Shown piece after piece: positions 32,905 through 42,074 of a stretch of DNA of 64,000 nt (positions within the stretch are counted from its first letter, which is position 1; each line of letters begins with the position of its first letter). The DNA is taken from positions 80,610 through 144,609 of the forward strand of contig NZ_CADCST010000082.1 in NCBI RefSeq assembly GCF_902804485.1, written 5' to 3'. Both the position numbers and the translations under genes were made by a program. The notes beneath the pieces were generated by a model that ran no database searches, was not told where the DNA came from, and was given only the letters and a program-made list of their open reading frames with translations. Source of the stretch: Flavobacterium collinsii. Lineage in GTDB: Bacteria; Bacteroidota; Bacteroidia; Flavobacteriales; Flavobacteriaceae.

Positions 32905-34332
32905 TTAACCCAACAAAGCATTCTTTAATCCGTCAAAATCAACCGTAACCTGATCACCTGTCACTAAATTTTTAAGCGCGTACGAATTTGTAGCAATTTC
33001 CTGATCCCCCGCAATTACTGCAAACGGAATTAAACGCTTATCTGCATATTGAAACTGCTTCCCTACTTTCACATTGTCCGGATAAAGCTCTACTTTTATA
33101 TTTTCCTGTCGTAATTTCTGAATGGCCTGCGACGCGTACAATGCCTCAGCATCTCCATAATTAATGAACAATGCTTTTGAAGTTGCCGAAACAGCTTTAG
33201 GAAACAATTGCAATTCTTCTAAAACGAGATAAATACGATCCAATCCAAAAGAAATTCCAACACCACTCATGTTCTTCAATCCAAAAATACCCGTCAAGTC
33301 GTCGTATCTTCCACCGCCTCCGATAGAACCCATCGAAACCGATTTTGGAGCTGCTACTTCAAAAATTGCTCCTGTATAATAATTTAATCCACGGGCAAGC
33401 GTCACATCCAAATCTAAAGTTGCCGTTGACAACCCTAAAGTTGCCACATTGTCACAAATAAATTTAAGCTCCTCAACTCCTTTCATTCCTTCTTCCGACG
33501 TTGCCAATAAATCTGAAAGCTGGTTGATTTTATCTGCGAAGGTTCCTGTAAAACTAAACAGAGGCTGCACTTTCACCAATGCTTCTTCAGAAATACCATT
33601 TTCGATCATTTCTTTTTTCACACCATCTTCCCCAATTTTATCCAATTTATCAAGCGCCACCGTAAAATCAATTAACTTATCCGAAGCACCGATAACTTCA
33701 GCGATACCCGATAATATTTTTCTGTTATTGATTTTGATTGTAACACCTTCTAAACCTAAAGCCGTAAAAACAGTATCGTACAACTGCACCAATTCTACTT
33801 CCTGCCACAACGATTTTGAACCAACAACATCGGCATCACATTGAAAAAATTCTCTAAAACGTCCTTTTTGCGGACGATCAGCTCTCCACACCGGCTGAAT
33901 CTGATACCTTTTAAAAGGAAACTCAATTTCATTTTGATGTTGCACTACATATCTCGCAAACGGAACTGTTAAATCATAACGCAATGCCTTTTCAGAGATT
34001 TGTTTTGTAAAAGAATTCAATTCGATTCTTTCTGCAATAGTAATTTTATCAGCAGAAGAAGCCTGAAGCTCCTCAATAGATTTTGGTAATTCTATTTTGC
34101 TTTTGTTATAGAAAAAATTACCTGAATTTAAAATTTTAAAAATCAAGCGATCGCCTTCTTCTCCATACTTCCCCATCAGAGTATCTGAATTTTCAAAGGA
34201 AGGGGTTTCGATCGGCTGAAAACCAAATTTCTCAAAATTATGTTTTATAACCTGAATAATATATTGACGTTTTGACACCTCTGCAGGCGAAAAATCTCTT
34301 GTTCCTTGTGGTATGCTTGGTTTTGAAGCCAT
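32905..34332 (-). CDS. hisS: Histidyl-tRNA synthetase
   Basis: Class II aminoacyl-tRNA synthetase of 475 residues that charges tRNA-His. Start [16 protein letters not shown] is the standard N-terminus. Motif 1 region around [11 protein letters not shown], motif 2 [15 protein letters not shown], histidine-binding [14 protein letters not shown], motif 3 GGGRYDDL and [18 protein letters not shown]. The anticodon-binding domain is at the C-terminus (about 380-475). It is longer than the E. coli enzyme by about 50 residues, with an insertion around 80-115. Confidence 0.95.
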   Translation of the reverse strand: MASKPSIPQGTRDFSPAEVSKRQYIIQVIKHNFEKFGFQPIETPSFENSDTLMGKYGEEGDRLIFKILNSGNFFYNKSKIELPKSIEELQASSADKITIAERIELNSFTKQISEKALRYDLTVPFARYVVQHQNEIEFPFKRYQIQPVWRADRPQKGRFREFFQCDADVVGSKSLWQEVELVQLYDTVFTALGLEGVTIKINNRKILSGIAEVIGASDKLIDFTVALDKLDKIGEDGVKKEMIENGISEEALVKVQPLFSFTGTFADKINQLSDLLATSEEGMKGVEELKFICDNVATLGLSTATLDLDVTLARGLNYYTGAIFEVAAPKSVSMGSIGGGGRYDDLTGIFGLKNMSGVGISFGLDRIYLVLEELQLFPKAVSATSKALFINYGDAEALYASQAIQKLRQENIKVELYPDNVKVGKQFQYADKRLIPFAVIAGDQEIATNSYALKNLVTGDQVTVDFDGLKNALLG

Positions 34333-34521
34333 TTTTTTAGATTATTAGATTTCTGGATTCTTCAATTCTTCGATTTCTTTTTTTGAAACCTTAAATTCTA
34401 AAACCCTTCTTATGGATTATTGTATTTTCAGAACTCATTTTTACATAAATTCTTAACGACTGCAAATATCTTATTTTTTAAAATAAATTTTCAGTAAAAA
34501 TCCATCAAAGATTAAAAATAG
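34333..34521. other. Gap between GyrI-like gene and hisS
   Basis: T-rich stretch with repeated AGATT/GATT words (TTAGATTATTAGATTTCTGGATTC, quoted by unit) next to hisS. This resembles the iterated spacer repeats elsewhere. No gene or clear terminator. Confidence 0.4.
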
Positions 34522-35070
34522 CTAATCTCGTATTGAAATATACGTTTCGACCTCAGCACTATTTCCATCATAATACTTTTTTCCATGAATAGTAAAGTCT
34601 GATTTGTAAGCCCTATTCAAACTTTTATCCTGCCACACTTCGAGCCAGGTATTAAAAACAGCTTCAGGCATTTTACCTTTTGAAATGTACTTTTGATACA
34701 AGCCGGTTTCAACTGTAATCCCAACGAAACCTTTAGGAATATCTTCTAATGTACTTACTTGCAAACCTATCACTAAAGTATAAAATCCATTAAAATCTGT
34801 TTCGTAATCCTTGTAAACAGCATAAATATCATCACTGACTTTATTTGGTATTTGTTTTTGAATTTCCTTACCCCAAAATCTTGTCCATAACGCCTCTATG
34901 TCTATGGCCGACTTTCCTTTTTCATTTATAGTTCTTGTTCCTATACCAATTACATAAAATTTCTGAATAGTAGGATTCTCCATGGTTTTTGATTGTTTTT
35001 GTGATTGAGCTGTGAAGGACAAAAGTGTAAATGCAAGCAGCATTATACTGCGAATTCTGTTTGTTATCAT
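34522..35070 (-). CDS. Exported GyrI-like small-molecule binding protein
   Basis: Protein of 182 residues with a signal peptide (IMLLAFTLLSFTAQS, cleavage before QKQ). The mature part is a GyrI-like/effector-binding domain: KFYVIGIGTRTINEKGK, IEALWTRFWGKEI, DIYAVYKDYETDFNGFYTLV and ETGLYQKYISKG. Such domains are usually cytoplasmic ligand binders, so export is odd. It starts 50 bp downstream of a WYL-domain regulator gene on the same strand and has its own probable -7 box (TAATTTTG). The two may form a sensing pair. Confidence 0.8.
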   Translation of the reverse strand: MITNRIRSIMLLAFTLLSFTAQSQKQSKTMENPTIQKFYVIGIGTRTINEKGKSAIDIEALWTRFWGKEIQKQIPNKVSDDIYAVYKDYETDFNGFYTLVIGLQVSTLEDIPKGFVGITVETGLYQKYISKGKMPEAVFNTWLEVWQDKSLNRAYKSDFTIHGKKYYDGNSAEVETYISIRD

Positions 35071-35092
35071 CTTTCTTTATTTTAGTACATAA

Positions 35093-35100
35093 CAAAATTA
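35093..35100 (-). promoter_or_regulatory. -7 box of the GyrI-like gene
   Basis: TAATTTTG on the minus strand matches TAnnTTTG exactly and lies 22 nt before the ATG at 35070. A TTG at 35128-35126 is 25 bases upstream, slightly more than the usual spacing. Confidence 0.4.
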
Positions 35101-35119
35101 GAACATCCCTGTGACAGCC

Positions 35120-35839
35120 TTATGGCAAGGGTGTCAGACATTTTTTTCTGGTCCTGTCAAAATATTCTTCAAAAGTAATTTTGTGTGGTTCAAATGTTTC
35201 TTCCTGCACCATCAAACTAACAATCCTGTCCAATCGAAAAGCCCTGTAATCATTCCTTAGTCTACAAAATGCAATAAGCAACCAATTCTCTTCAAAGGTA
35301 TAGATAGCAAAAGGCTCTACCGTACGATTCGTTTGCTGGTTATTATCTGGTGAAAAATATCTTATGCAGACAATCTTAAAATTGGTCAATGCCAATTGGA
35401 GAATAGATAAATTATTACTTGTCCGATTATTATCACTGTTCTGACCTGAAACAATGCGATCTGAAAGCAGATTAACTTTGTCTTTTGTGTTGTTGCGTAG
35501 TACAGATTTTATTTTACTAATGGCTTCCGTGTATTCTTTTACAAACGAAGCATCTTTATTCTTTAAAACCAACTGCTCTGCAGTAATCAAAGCATTAGCC
35601 TCACTTTCAGAAAACATGACAGGTGGAATTTTGTAGCCATCCATTAAAGTGTAGCCCTTGCCTTCTTCTGTCACAATAGGCACTCCTGCTTGCTCTAAAG
35701 CTCTGATATCTCTATAAATTGTTCTTTTGCTAATTGAAAATTTACCAGCCAATTCACTAGCCGTTAAGATCCTTTTAGTTTGTAACTCTATAAGGATTGC
35801 TGTAAGACGCGAAAGTCTCTTTAAATCAGTATCATTCAT
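35120..35839 (-). CDS. HTH/WYL-domain transcriptional regulator (YafY type)
   Basis: Protein of 239 residues. N-terminal winged helix (about 5-62): LTAILIELQTKRILTASELA, KFSISKRTIYRDIRALEQAG, then GKGYTLMDGYKIPPVMFSESE. The WYL domain (about 140-235) has the core FKIVCIRYFS, then VEPFAIYTFEENWLLIAFC and RAFRLDRI, with the tripeptide W-L-L in place of WYL. WYL domains sense ligands, often nucleic acids or nucleotides. The gene downstream encodes an exported ligand-binding-like protein. Confidence 0.9.
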   Translation of the reverse strand: MNDTDLKRLSRLTAILIELQTKRILTASELAGKFSISKRTIYRDIRALEQAGVPIVTEEGKGYTLMDGYKIPPVMFSESEANALITAEQLVLKNKDASFVKEYTEAISKIKSVLRNNTKDKVNLLSDRIVSGQNSDNNRTSNNLSILQLALTNFKIVCIRYFSPDNNQQTNRTVEPFAIYTFEENWLLIAFCRLRNDYRAFRLDRIVSLMVQEETFEPHKITFEEYFDRTRKKCLTPLP

Positions 35840-36227
35840 ATTGATTACGCTTTTGATTTTCCTTTACTTGGTTCATTTCTGAAATTGGCAGCATCTAAAA
35901 ACCACTACAAATTAAGAAATACTACTTTCATTTTTACCCAATCTTGTTCGTTTTGAGACATCCAATTTAATAAAAAAGACAAGACAACAGGAATAAATCA
36001 TGATCGTCGCGTTACTTTTAAAACGCTTGCTTACAAGCCTAACACAAATCTTCCCCCTATTAAAACAAATCCTCTAAATCCAGAATCTTCCTTCAAGATA
36101 AAAATTCCTCAATATTTTTCTAGCAATATTACCTCTCTATATCATTTTTCTCTAAAACTTTAAAATAAATAATAACAGTTCGAAAACAAACTTGTAACAA
36201 AAAACGTATTTTCGTGACAAATTGGTC
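35840..36227. other. 388-bp gap between divergent genes
   Basis: AT-rich region holding promoters for the WYL regulator (minus) and the MacB-like permease (plus). It has GCGTTACTTTTAAAACGC (about 36008-36025), an imperfect palindrome. No exact DnaA box TTATCCACA is seen. It lies where gene orientation switches from mostly minus to mostly plus. Confidence 0.45.
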
Positions 36228-37472
36228 ATGATGCTAAAATTATTTAAAGAAAATATCCGAATTGCTTTTGGTTCTATCAAAACTCAATTATTAAGAACTA
36301 TTCTTACTGTAGTCATTATTGCTATCGGAATTACCGCTTTGGTGGGAATCCTGACCGTAGTTACAGCACTTGAAAACACGGTCTCTACCAATTTTGCCTC
36401 GATGGGCGCCAACACCTTCAACATCAATCAGTATGAAAACACGGTTAAAAACCGCGGTGGAAATGAGCGCGAAATCATCAATCCCATTATTTCTTATCCT
36501 GAAGCAGTAGCGTTCAAAAACAAATACAAATACCCTTTTACAGAAACCTCCCTTTCATTCACCGCCACATCAAAAGCTGAAGTAAAATACTTAGATCAAA
36601 AAACCGATCCCGAAATTACCATACTTGGAGTTGACGAGCATTATATTTCAAATTCAGGTTTAGAAACGACTTCCGGTCGTTCTTTCAATCAGTTTGATAT
36701 TGACAACAATACTTATTCTTGCGTTGTAGGCTCCGATTTTGAAAAAGGTTTACTAAAAGACGTCAACCCAATTGATAAAATCATTTCGATACGAGGTGCC
36801 CGTTTCAAAGTTATTGGCGTTTTAAAAGAAAAAGGATCTACGTTCGGAAATAGCCAGGATTTAAGAGTATTAATTCCAATTCAGGTAGCACGTTCTTTAT
36901 TTACCGCTCCAAGCATTAATTATACTATTAGCGTAATGGTTTCTAAAAAAGAACTTTTAGACGAGGCTGTAGACAATGCAACAAGTACCATGCGCAGGGT
37001 TCGTAAATTAAGTCCGGTTCGCGATAATAATTTCGGTATTGGCCGAAGCGACGATTTAATCAACAGAATCCTCGGAATTACACAATATCTGGGTTGGGCA
37101 GCATGGATCATTAGTGTGATTACCATTTTAGGATCTTCTATAGCTTTAATGAACATTATGATTGTATCCGTTACAGAACGCACAAGAGAAATTGGCGTCC
37201 GCAAAGCTTTAGGTGCCACCAAAATAACTATTTCGGTACAGTTTTTTATCGAAACATTATTAATTGGACAAATAGGCGGCTTGGTAGGAATTGTATTGGG
37301 AATCCTTGTTGGCTTTGCTTTCGCAGCCGCAATGAATTTTGCTTTTGTAATTCCATGGATGGCCATTTTTGCGGCTTTTGGCACCAGTTTTATGGTCGCT
37401 ATTATTTCCGGTTTGTACCCGGCAATAAAAGCATCACAACTGGATCCTATTGAGGCTTTGCGTTACGAATAG
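36228..37472 (+). CDS. MacB/FtsX-type ABC transporter permease
   Basis: Permease of 414 residues from ATG 36228 (or ATG 36231). An in-frame TTG at 36222 is a less likely start. N-terminal helix ([20 protein letters not shown]), a MacB-type periplasmic core domain (about 50-245), then three C-terminal helices of the FtsX domain, including [16 protein letters not shown] and ending [20 protein letters not shown]. These permeases work with a MacB-like ATPase by mechanotransmission, exporting lipoproteins, peptides or drugs. No ATPase gene is adjacent. Confidence 0.92.
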   Translation: MMLKLFKENIRIAFGSIKTQLLRTILTVVIIAIGITALVGILTVVTALENTVSTNFASMGANTFNINQYENTVKNRGGNEREIINPIISYPEAVAFKNKYKYPFTETSLSFTATSKAEVKYLDQKTDPEITILGVDEHYISNSGLETTSGRSFNQFDIDNNTYSCVVGSDFEKGLLKDVNPIDKIISIRGARFKVIGVLKEKGSTFGNSQDLRVLIPIQVARSLFTAPSINYTISVMVSKKELLDEAVDNATSTMRRVRKLSPVRDNNFGIGRSDDLINRILGITQYLGWAAWIISVITILGSSIALMNIMIVSVTERTREIGVRKALGATKITISVQFFIETLLIGQIGGLVGIVLGILVGFAFAAAMNFAFVIPWMAIFAAFGTSFMVAIISGLYPAIKASQLDPIEALRYE

Positions 37473-37480
37473 CTTCTTAG

Positions 37481-37598
37481 TATTCAGTCTCAGTTCTAAG
37501 TCTCAGTTTTCGATTGTAGTTCACATCTTACAATTTACATCTTACAGGCAAACAACTAACTGCAAACTGTGACTGTGACTGTAAACTATGACCATAAA
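37481..37598. repeat. CAGTCTCAGT-type repeat block
   Basis: Contains TATTCAGTCTCAGTTC, AAGTCTCAGTTTTCG, TCACATCTTACA, TTACATCTTACA, GTGACTGTGACTGTAAAC. The units recur in inverted orientation. It relates to the blocks at 24751 and 58254 and lies between convergent genes. Confidence 0.65.
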
Positions 37599-37600
37599 CT

Positions 37601-38464
37601 CTAAACACCCCCCTTCATCATCCTGTCGTTATCATAAATATCTTTTCGCAATTCAATGTTCCTGAAATCCATTTTCTCAAGTAGAGCCGTCATTTCCGTC
37701 CCTAAGTACTGATTGATTTCAAAATACAATTGTCCGTTTTGCAAAAGATTTTCCTTAGCTAATTCGGCAATTTTTCTGTAAAAAATCAAAGCATCATTGT
37801 CGTCTACAAAAAGAGCTAAATGCGGCTCATAATCCAAAACATTCTTTTTAATTTCTTCTTTTTCTAAATTCCGGACATAAGGTGGATTTGAAACGATGAT
37901 ATCAAAATTATGCTTTAATGCTTCTGCTTCTAAAATATTCTGAAGTATAAAAGTAACTTCAACTTTGTTCTGAATTGCATTTCTTTTGGCGGTTTCTATT
38001 GCTTTTTTAGAAACATCAATTGCATAAACCTCTGCGTTGGCAATGTTTTTTGCCAATGAAATTGCAATGCAGCCACTCCCTGTGCCAATATCAAGAATTT
38101 TTATTTTTTTTGCTTTGTCTCCTCCGGAATTCTCATTAATAATCCATTCTACCAGCTCTTCTGTTTCCGGACGAGGAATTAAAACATTCTCATTAACTTC
38201 GAAATCCAAACCATAAAAATTAGTCTTACCTAATAAATACTGAATTGGAACTTCTTTCTTTAACTGCAATAATAAAAAGTCCCATACCACAAAATCATCT
38301 TCCGAAAAAGTCAATTCATGATTTAATGCCAGATCAATTTGTCGCAATTGGTGCTTGTTTTCTAAAATTAAATAGAAAAAACTCTCCGCTTCGTAGGCGT
38401 CGTAAAAAGGTGACAAATCTTTAATGAACTGAGTCCGATATTGTTTGATTTTCATTTTAGGCAT
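37601..38464 (-). CDS. prmC: Release-factor glutamine methyltransferase PrmC
   Basis: SAM-dependent enzyme of 287 residues that methylates the glutamine of the GGQ motif in peptide chain release factors. N-terminal helical domain (about 1-85) with EVPIQYLLGKTNFYGLDF. SAM motif ILDIGTGSGCIAISLA, and catalytic NPPY in IIVSNPPYVRNLEKEEI. The middle RPETEELVEWI is conserved. Start ATG 38464; ATG 38455 is possible. Monocistronic. Confidence 0.94.
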   Translation of the reverse strand: MPKMKIKQYRTQFIKDLSPFYDAYEAESFFYLILENKHQLRQIDLALNHELTFSEDDFVVWDFLLLQLKKEVPIQYLLGKTNFYGLDFEVNENVLIPRPETEELVEWIINENSGGDKAKKIKILDIGTGSGCIAISLAKNIANAEVYAIDVSKKAIETAKRNAIQNKVEVTFILQNILEAEALKHNFDIIVSNPPYVRNLEKEEIKKNVLDYEPHLALFVDDNDALIFYRKIAELAKENLLQNGQLYFEINQYLGTEMTALLEKMDFRNIELRKDIYDNDRMMKGGV

Positions 38465-38540
38465 TTGAACATTATTCTTTAGATAGGGGCAACGATATTA
38501 CAAGATAAGTATTGTAATGTAAATTCACTACAACATTATC

Positions 38541-39026
38541 CTATATTTTTTTCAACATCCACACAGGACAAGAACTATGACCGGTATTACCCAAAGGCGC
38601 ATCTAAATATTCAAAACCTGATTTTACATATAGTTTTTGCGCAGCATGCATAAAAGGCATCGTTTCGATATAACATTTTTCAAAACCAAAAATCCTTGCC
38701 TGTTCTAAACATTTTTCCATCATTTTACTTCCAATTCCCAAACCGCGGGTTTTCGGTAAAAAATACATCTTCTGTAACTCACAAATCTCCGGAGCACCAT
38801 TTTCTAAAGGCGCAATTCCGCAGCAGCCTAAAATTTCGCTGTCTTTTTCAACCACAAAATAAACGGACTTCGGCTTATTGTATTCTTCGAACATTAAGTC
38901 TAAATACGGATCTTCATAAGCCGTTCCTACTTTAGGTATTTCCATCTCATCAAATACAGACCGTATTAAATTCGCAACTTCCTGATTGTCTTCTATTTTA
39001 ATGGCTCTAATCGTCCAATTTTCCAT
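38541..39026 (-). CDS. GNAT N-acetyltransferase
   Basis: Acetyltransferase of 161 residues from ATG 39026 (MENWTIRAIKIEDN). A longer frame begins at ATG 39050, but an exact -7 box (TATTTTTG, 39060-39053) puts transcription start at or below that codon, which favours 39026. Acetyl-CoA-binding loop LPKTRGLGIGSKMMEKCLEQA and C-terminal KLYVKSGFEYLDAPLG. It is divergent from ribD. Substrate unknown. Confidence 0.87.
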   Translation of the reverse strand: MENWTIRAIKIEDNQEVANLIRSVFDEMEIPKVGTAYEDPYLDLMFEEYNKPKSVYFVVEKDSEILGCCGIAPLENGAPEICELQKMYFLPKTRGLGIGSKMMEKCLEQARIFGFEKCYIETMPFMHAAQKLYVKSGFEYLDAPLGNTGHSSCPVWMLKKI

Positions 39027-39052
39027 ATTTTCTTCTTCCTTTAAGATCATTA

Positions 39053-39060
39053 CAAAAATA
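39053..39060 (-). promoter_or_regulatory. -7 box of the GNAT gene
   Basis: TATTTTTG on the minus strand, 26 nt before the chosen ATG at 39026. No TTG at the usual -33 spacing was found. Confidence 0.4.
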
Positions 39061-39123
39061 AAAATAGTTTCCCAATAGTTCCTTAACTACCCCAAAACTA
39101 TCGGGACTATACTCAAAAATAAC

Positions 39124-39131
39124 TATTTTTG
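39124..39131 (+). promoter_or_regulatory. -7 box immediately before ribD
   Basis: TATTTTTG matches TAnnTTTG exactly and ends 4 nt before the GTG start of ribD. Transcription would begin at or next to the start codon, giving a leaderless mRNA. No -33 TTG was found at normal spacing. Confidence 0.4.
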
Positions 39132-39135
39132 TACT

Positions 39136-40185
39136 GTGAATATACATGAAAAATACATAAAACGTTGCATCGAGCTGGCTCAAAATGGTTTGGGCACCAC
39201 ATATCCAAACCCAATGGTCGGAAGCATAATTGTTTACGACAATCAGATTATTGGAGAGGGCTGGCATAAAAAAGCAGGAGAACCGCATGCGGAAGTCAAT
39301 GCCGTTCGTTCGGTAAAAGACAAATCACTGTTAAGCAAAGCTACCATTTATGTTAGCTTAGAGCCTTGCAGCCATTTTGGGAAAACACCTCCGTGCAGCG
39401 ACTTAATTATAGAACACAAAATTCCACATGTTGTTGTCGGAACTGTTGATCCCAATGAAAAAGTGGCAGGAAACGGCATTAAAAAACTAATTGCCGCAGG
39501 AATCAATGTTACCGTTGGAGTTTTAGAAAAAGAATGTTACGAACTCAACAAGCGTTTTTTTACTTTTCATCAAAAAAAGAGACCTTACATAATATTAAAA
39601 TGGGCCGAAAGTCAGGACGGATTTTTATCCCCTGAAAAACAGGAAAGCCCCGAGCGAAAGCCCATCTGGATTACCAATCCTTATTCCAGACAATTGGTAC
39701 ACAAATGGAGAAGTGAAGAGCAGGCAATCCTCGTTGGAACACAGACAGTAATTGACGACAATCCGAAATTAAACACCAGAAATTGGTCAGGAAATAATCC
39801 GGTCAGAGTCATTCTAGACCAACACAATCGCATTTCAAAAGAGAGTTTTGTTTTTGATGACAGCGTAAAAACCATTGTATTTACAAAATCCGAAACCGGC
39901 TTTTCGACAGAAAACACTACCTTTACAGTAATCGATTTTAGCAGGAGTATTCTACCACAGATTTTAGCCGTTTTACATCAAAATCAAATTCAATCTGTTA
40001 TTATCGAAGGAGGTGCTCAAACTTTACAATCTTTTATCGATCAGAATATTTGGGACGAAGCCCGAATTTTTATCGGAAAAGCCATTTTCAAAAACGGAAC
40101 TAAAGCACCGCTTATTCAAAAAGAAAACATAACGAAAATTAATATTCTCAGCGACGAATTATTAAATATTAGAAATCATGATTGA
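39136..40185 (+). CDS. ribD: Bifunctional riboflavin biosynthesis protein RibD
   Basis: Deaminase/reductase of 349 residues acting on the pyrimidine intermediate after GTP cyclohydrolase II. N-terminal deaminase domain (about 1-145) starts NIHEKYIKRCIELAQNG and has zinc ligands in PHAEVNAV and EPCSHFGKTPPCS. C-terminal reductase domain (about 150-349) has ILKWAESQDGF and IIEGGAQTLQSFI. The start is GTG 39136. The HAD phosphatase gene overlaps its last 8 bp. RibD yields a phosphorylated product that needs a HAD phosphatase, so the overlap may be functional. Confidence 0.94.
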   Translation: MNIHEKYIKRCIELAQNGLGTTYPNPMVGSIIVYDNQIIGEGWHKKAGEPHAEVNAVRSVKDKSLLSKATIYVSLEPCSHFGKTPPCSDLIIEHKIPHVVVGTVDPNEKVAGNGIKKLIAAGINVTVGVLEKECYELNKRFFTFHQKKRPYIILKWAESQDGFLSPEKQESPERKPIWITNPYSRQLVHKWRSEEQAILVGTQTVIDDNPKLNTRNWSGNNPVRVILDQHNRISKESFVFDDSVKTIVFTKSETGFSTENTTFTVIDFSRSILPQILAVLHQNQIQSVIIEGGAQTLQSFIDQNIWDEARIFIGKAIFKNGTKAPLIQKENITKINILSDELLNIRNHD

Positions 40186-40780
40186 TACTATAATTTTTGA
40201 CTTTGGAGATATTTTTATCAATTTAGACAAACAAGCCACCATTTCTAAATTGCAGAATTTAGGATTAACAGAATGGAATGCCGAATTGGATCGTCTGAAT
40301 CTTTTATTTGAAACCGGAGACATTTCGCGTGACGATTTTCTGGCTGGCTTTCAAAAACAACTTCCAAATGCCACAATCGAAGAAATCCTGGAAGCATGGA
40401 ATGCCATTTTAGCCGACTTCCCTTTGTACCGCTTGGAGTTCTTACAACTGCTTTCTCAAAAATATCGATTGTTTCTTTTGAGCAACACAGACTCTATACA
40501 TATTGAAACTTTTGAAAACAAAACCGGGATTTCGTTTTACAGCGATTTTTACCAATGTTTTGAAAAAGTTTATTTTTCGTTTGAAATTGGAATGCGAAAA
40601 CCCAATGCTGAAGTTTTTCAGTACCTGATCAACAAACACGAATTATCACCCAAGAGAACTTTGTTTGTAGACGACAAAAAAGAAAACACAGACTCAGCAG
40701 CATCGCTGGGCTTTCATGTCTGGAACTTACAAGTTGGACAGGAAGATGTTGTTGACTTATTTGACAAACAAATACTTTAG
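40178..40780 (+). CDS. HAD family hydrolase (subfamily IA), overlaps ribD
   Basis: HAD phosphatase-like protein of 200 residues. Motif I is FDFGDIFIN (Asp-Phe-Gly-Asp), motif II SNTD in FLLSNTDSIH, Lys in GMRKPNAEVF and motif IV LFVDDKKENTDSAA. It has a short helical cap (about 20-85). The ATG overlaps the ribD stop by 8 bp, indicating translational coupling. HAD enzymes supply the missing phosphatase step of riboflavin synthesis in some bacteria; that role here is inference. Confidence 0.9.
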   Translation: MIDTIIFDFGDIFINLDKQATISKLQNLGLTEWNAELDRLNLLFETGDISRDDFLAGFQKQLPNATIEEILEAWNAILADFPLYRLEFLQLLSQKYRLFLLSNTDSIHIETFENKTGISFYSDFYQCFEKVYFSFEIGMRKPNAEVFQYLINKHELSPKRTLFVDDKKENTDSAASLGFHVWNLQVGQEDVVDLFDKQIL

Positions 40781-40792
40781 CTGTTATTTTTG
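40761..40792 (+). promoter_or_regulatory. Promoter of the YigZ-family gene
   Basis: TTG (40761-40763), 21 bases, then TATTTTTG (40785-40792), an exact two-part match to the Flavobacterium promoter. The -33 part lies inside the end of the HAD gene. It is 26 nt before the TTG start codon at 40819. Confidence 0.6.
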
Positions 40793-40818
40793 CCACAGCT
40801 TAAAAAATCAAACTCAAT

Positions 40819-41451
40819 TTGGAAATTAACGATACGTACCAAACCATTGCTTTTGAATCTGAAGAAGTGCTTTTAAAAGAAAAAGGCAGTAAGTTCTTTG
40901 GCTACGCCTTTCCAATCGAAAGTGAAGACGAAGTAAAACCCATTATCGAAAATCTAAAAAAACAGCATCCACATGCCGTACATTTTTGTTACGCTTATCA
41001 ATTAGGAACAGCTCCTAAAATTTCGTATCGTGCCAATGATGACGGAGAGCCAAGTAATACGGCTGGCGCACCAATTTACGGACAAATACAATCTTTTGGC
41101 CTAACCAACGTTTTAGTTGTAGTGGTTCGGATTTTTGGCGGAATTAAATTAGGTGTTGGCGGCTTAATCAGTGCGTACAAAACAACAGCGCAAATGACAC
41201 TTGAAGCCTGTGAGATTATCGAAAAGACAATTGACATTCATTTTCTAATCTCTTTTGATTACAAAAACATGAATAAAGTAATGCGTGTCATAAAGGAAAA
41301 AAAACTGGAAATTACCGCTCAGGAAATGGAAATTAATGAAGATACGGGACTCCCAATTGGCAAGATAACGACTAAAACGCGCAAAAAAAATGCCGAATCA
41401 GTATTCGACATTTTTGATTTAATGTTTGAAATCGATATTAAAATTATATAA
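40819..41451 (+). CDS. YigZ/IMPACT family protein
   Basis: Protein of 210 residues. N-terminal UPF0029/IMPACT domain: KEKGSKFFGYAFPIESEDEV, HAVHFCYAYQLG, ANDDGEPSNTAGAPIYGQI, and VRIFGGIKLGVGGLISAYKT. The C-terminal DUF1949 domain (about 145-205) follows. The start appears to be TTG 40819; no ATG gives a full domain. Bacterial YigZ function is not clear; yeast relatives regulate translation kinases. It has its own promoter. Confidence 0.9.
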   Translation: MEINDTYQTIAFESEEVLLKEKGSKFFGYAFPIESEDEVKPIIENLKKQHPHAVHFCYAYQLGTAPKISYRANDDGEPSNTAGAPIYGQIQSFGLTNVLVVVVRIFGGIKLGVGGLISAYKTTAQMTLEACEIIEKTIDIHFLISFDYKNMNKVMRVIKEKKLEITAQEMEINEDTGLPIGKITTKTRKKNAESVFDIFDLMFEIDIKII

Positions 41452-41482
41452 TTTAGCATTAAAAGGCATCACATTTTAACAA

Positions 41483-41887
41483 TTATACCAGTGTTTTAAA
41501 TAATTCCAAAATGTAATCTGGAGGTGCTGTCGGACGACCTGTTTTTAACGAAATAAATACTAAAATAAACACAGCAGTTGTTAATAACTCACCTGCTTCA
41601 TTATAGATTGCGCAATCAAATTCAATCTTAACAGATGACTGACTTTTGAAAGCAGTATGAATTGTAAGAAGCTCATCATAACGCGCCGATTTTTTATAAT
41701 TTATTTGCATCGAAACAATCGGCAGTCCAATACCGCTTTCTTCCATGCTTTTATATGAAATCCCTTTATTTCTAAGCCATTCCACGCGTCCGATCTCAAA
41801 ATAAGGCACATAATTTCCGTGGTAAACCACTCCCATTTGATCAGTTTCAGAGTAACGAACACGCACTTGCGTTTGATGATTTTTCAT
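41483..41887 (-). CDS. Acyl-CoA thioesterase (4HBT hot-dog family)
   Basis: Hot-dog protein of 134 residues: RVRYSETDQMGVVYHGNYVPYFE contains the catalytic Asp of the DxMGVVYHGNY motif, shared with YbgC and FadM-type thioesterases. GRVEWLRNKGIS follows. It hydrolyses acyl-CoA thioesters. It is divergent from dnaA. Confidence 0.9.
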   Translation of the reverse strand: MKNHQTQVRVRYSETDQMGVVYHGNYVPYFEIGRVEWLRNKGISYKSMEESGIGLPIVSMQINYKKSARYDELLTIHTAFKSQSSVKIEFDCAIYNEAGELLTTAVFILVFISLKTGRPTAPPDYILELFKTLV

Positions 41888-42074
41888 TATTTTCAGATTA
41901 AAAAAAATTAAGTTTAAAAAGTTTACTTACAACTTTTTTTTATAAAATTAGACTTCAAAATATTTTTTTTTACAGAAATTTGTTCACATATTTGTTATCC
42001 CGAAATACGGAATAAAATTGCTCCTTTTTTATTAGGAGAATCTTTATCAATAATAAGAAAATTTATTTGAATCT
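41888..42074. promoter_or_regulatory. dnaA upstream region
   Basis: AT-rich 187-bp gap. It contains TTGTTCACA (one mismatch to the DnaA box TTWTNCACA), TTATC words and a small stem CTCC...GGAG around 42023-42042. This is too little to call an origin or an operator by eye. Confidence 0.35.

Noticed and set aside
36222..36227. TTG start for the MacB-like permease
   Set aside because: Two ATG codons follow directly and give the family N-terminus; the same reasoning removed TTG/GTG extensions at 29349, 48776, 56723 and 56798.
39051..39135. FMN riboswitch before ribD
   Set aside because: Only 85 bp between divergent starts, no conserved RFN-type blocks, and a -7 box directly at the start codon.
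41888..42074. Clear oriC at dnaA
   Set aside because: Only one mismatched DnaA-box-like word was found; strand bias alone does not define the site.
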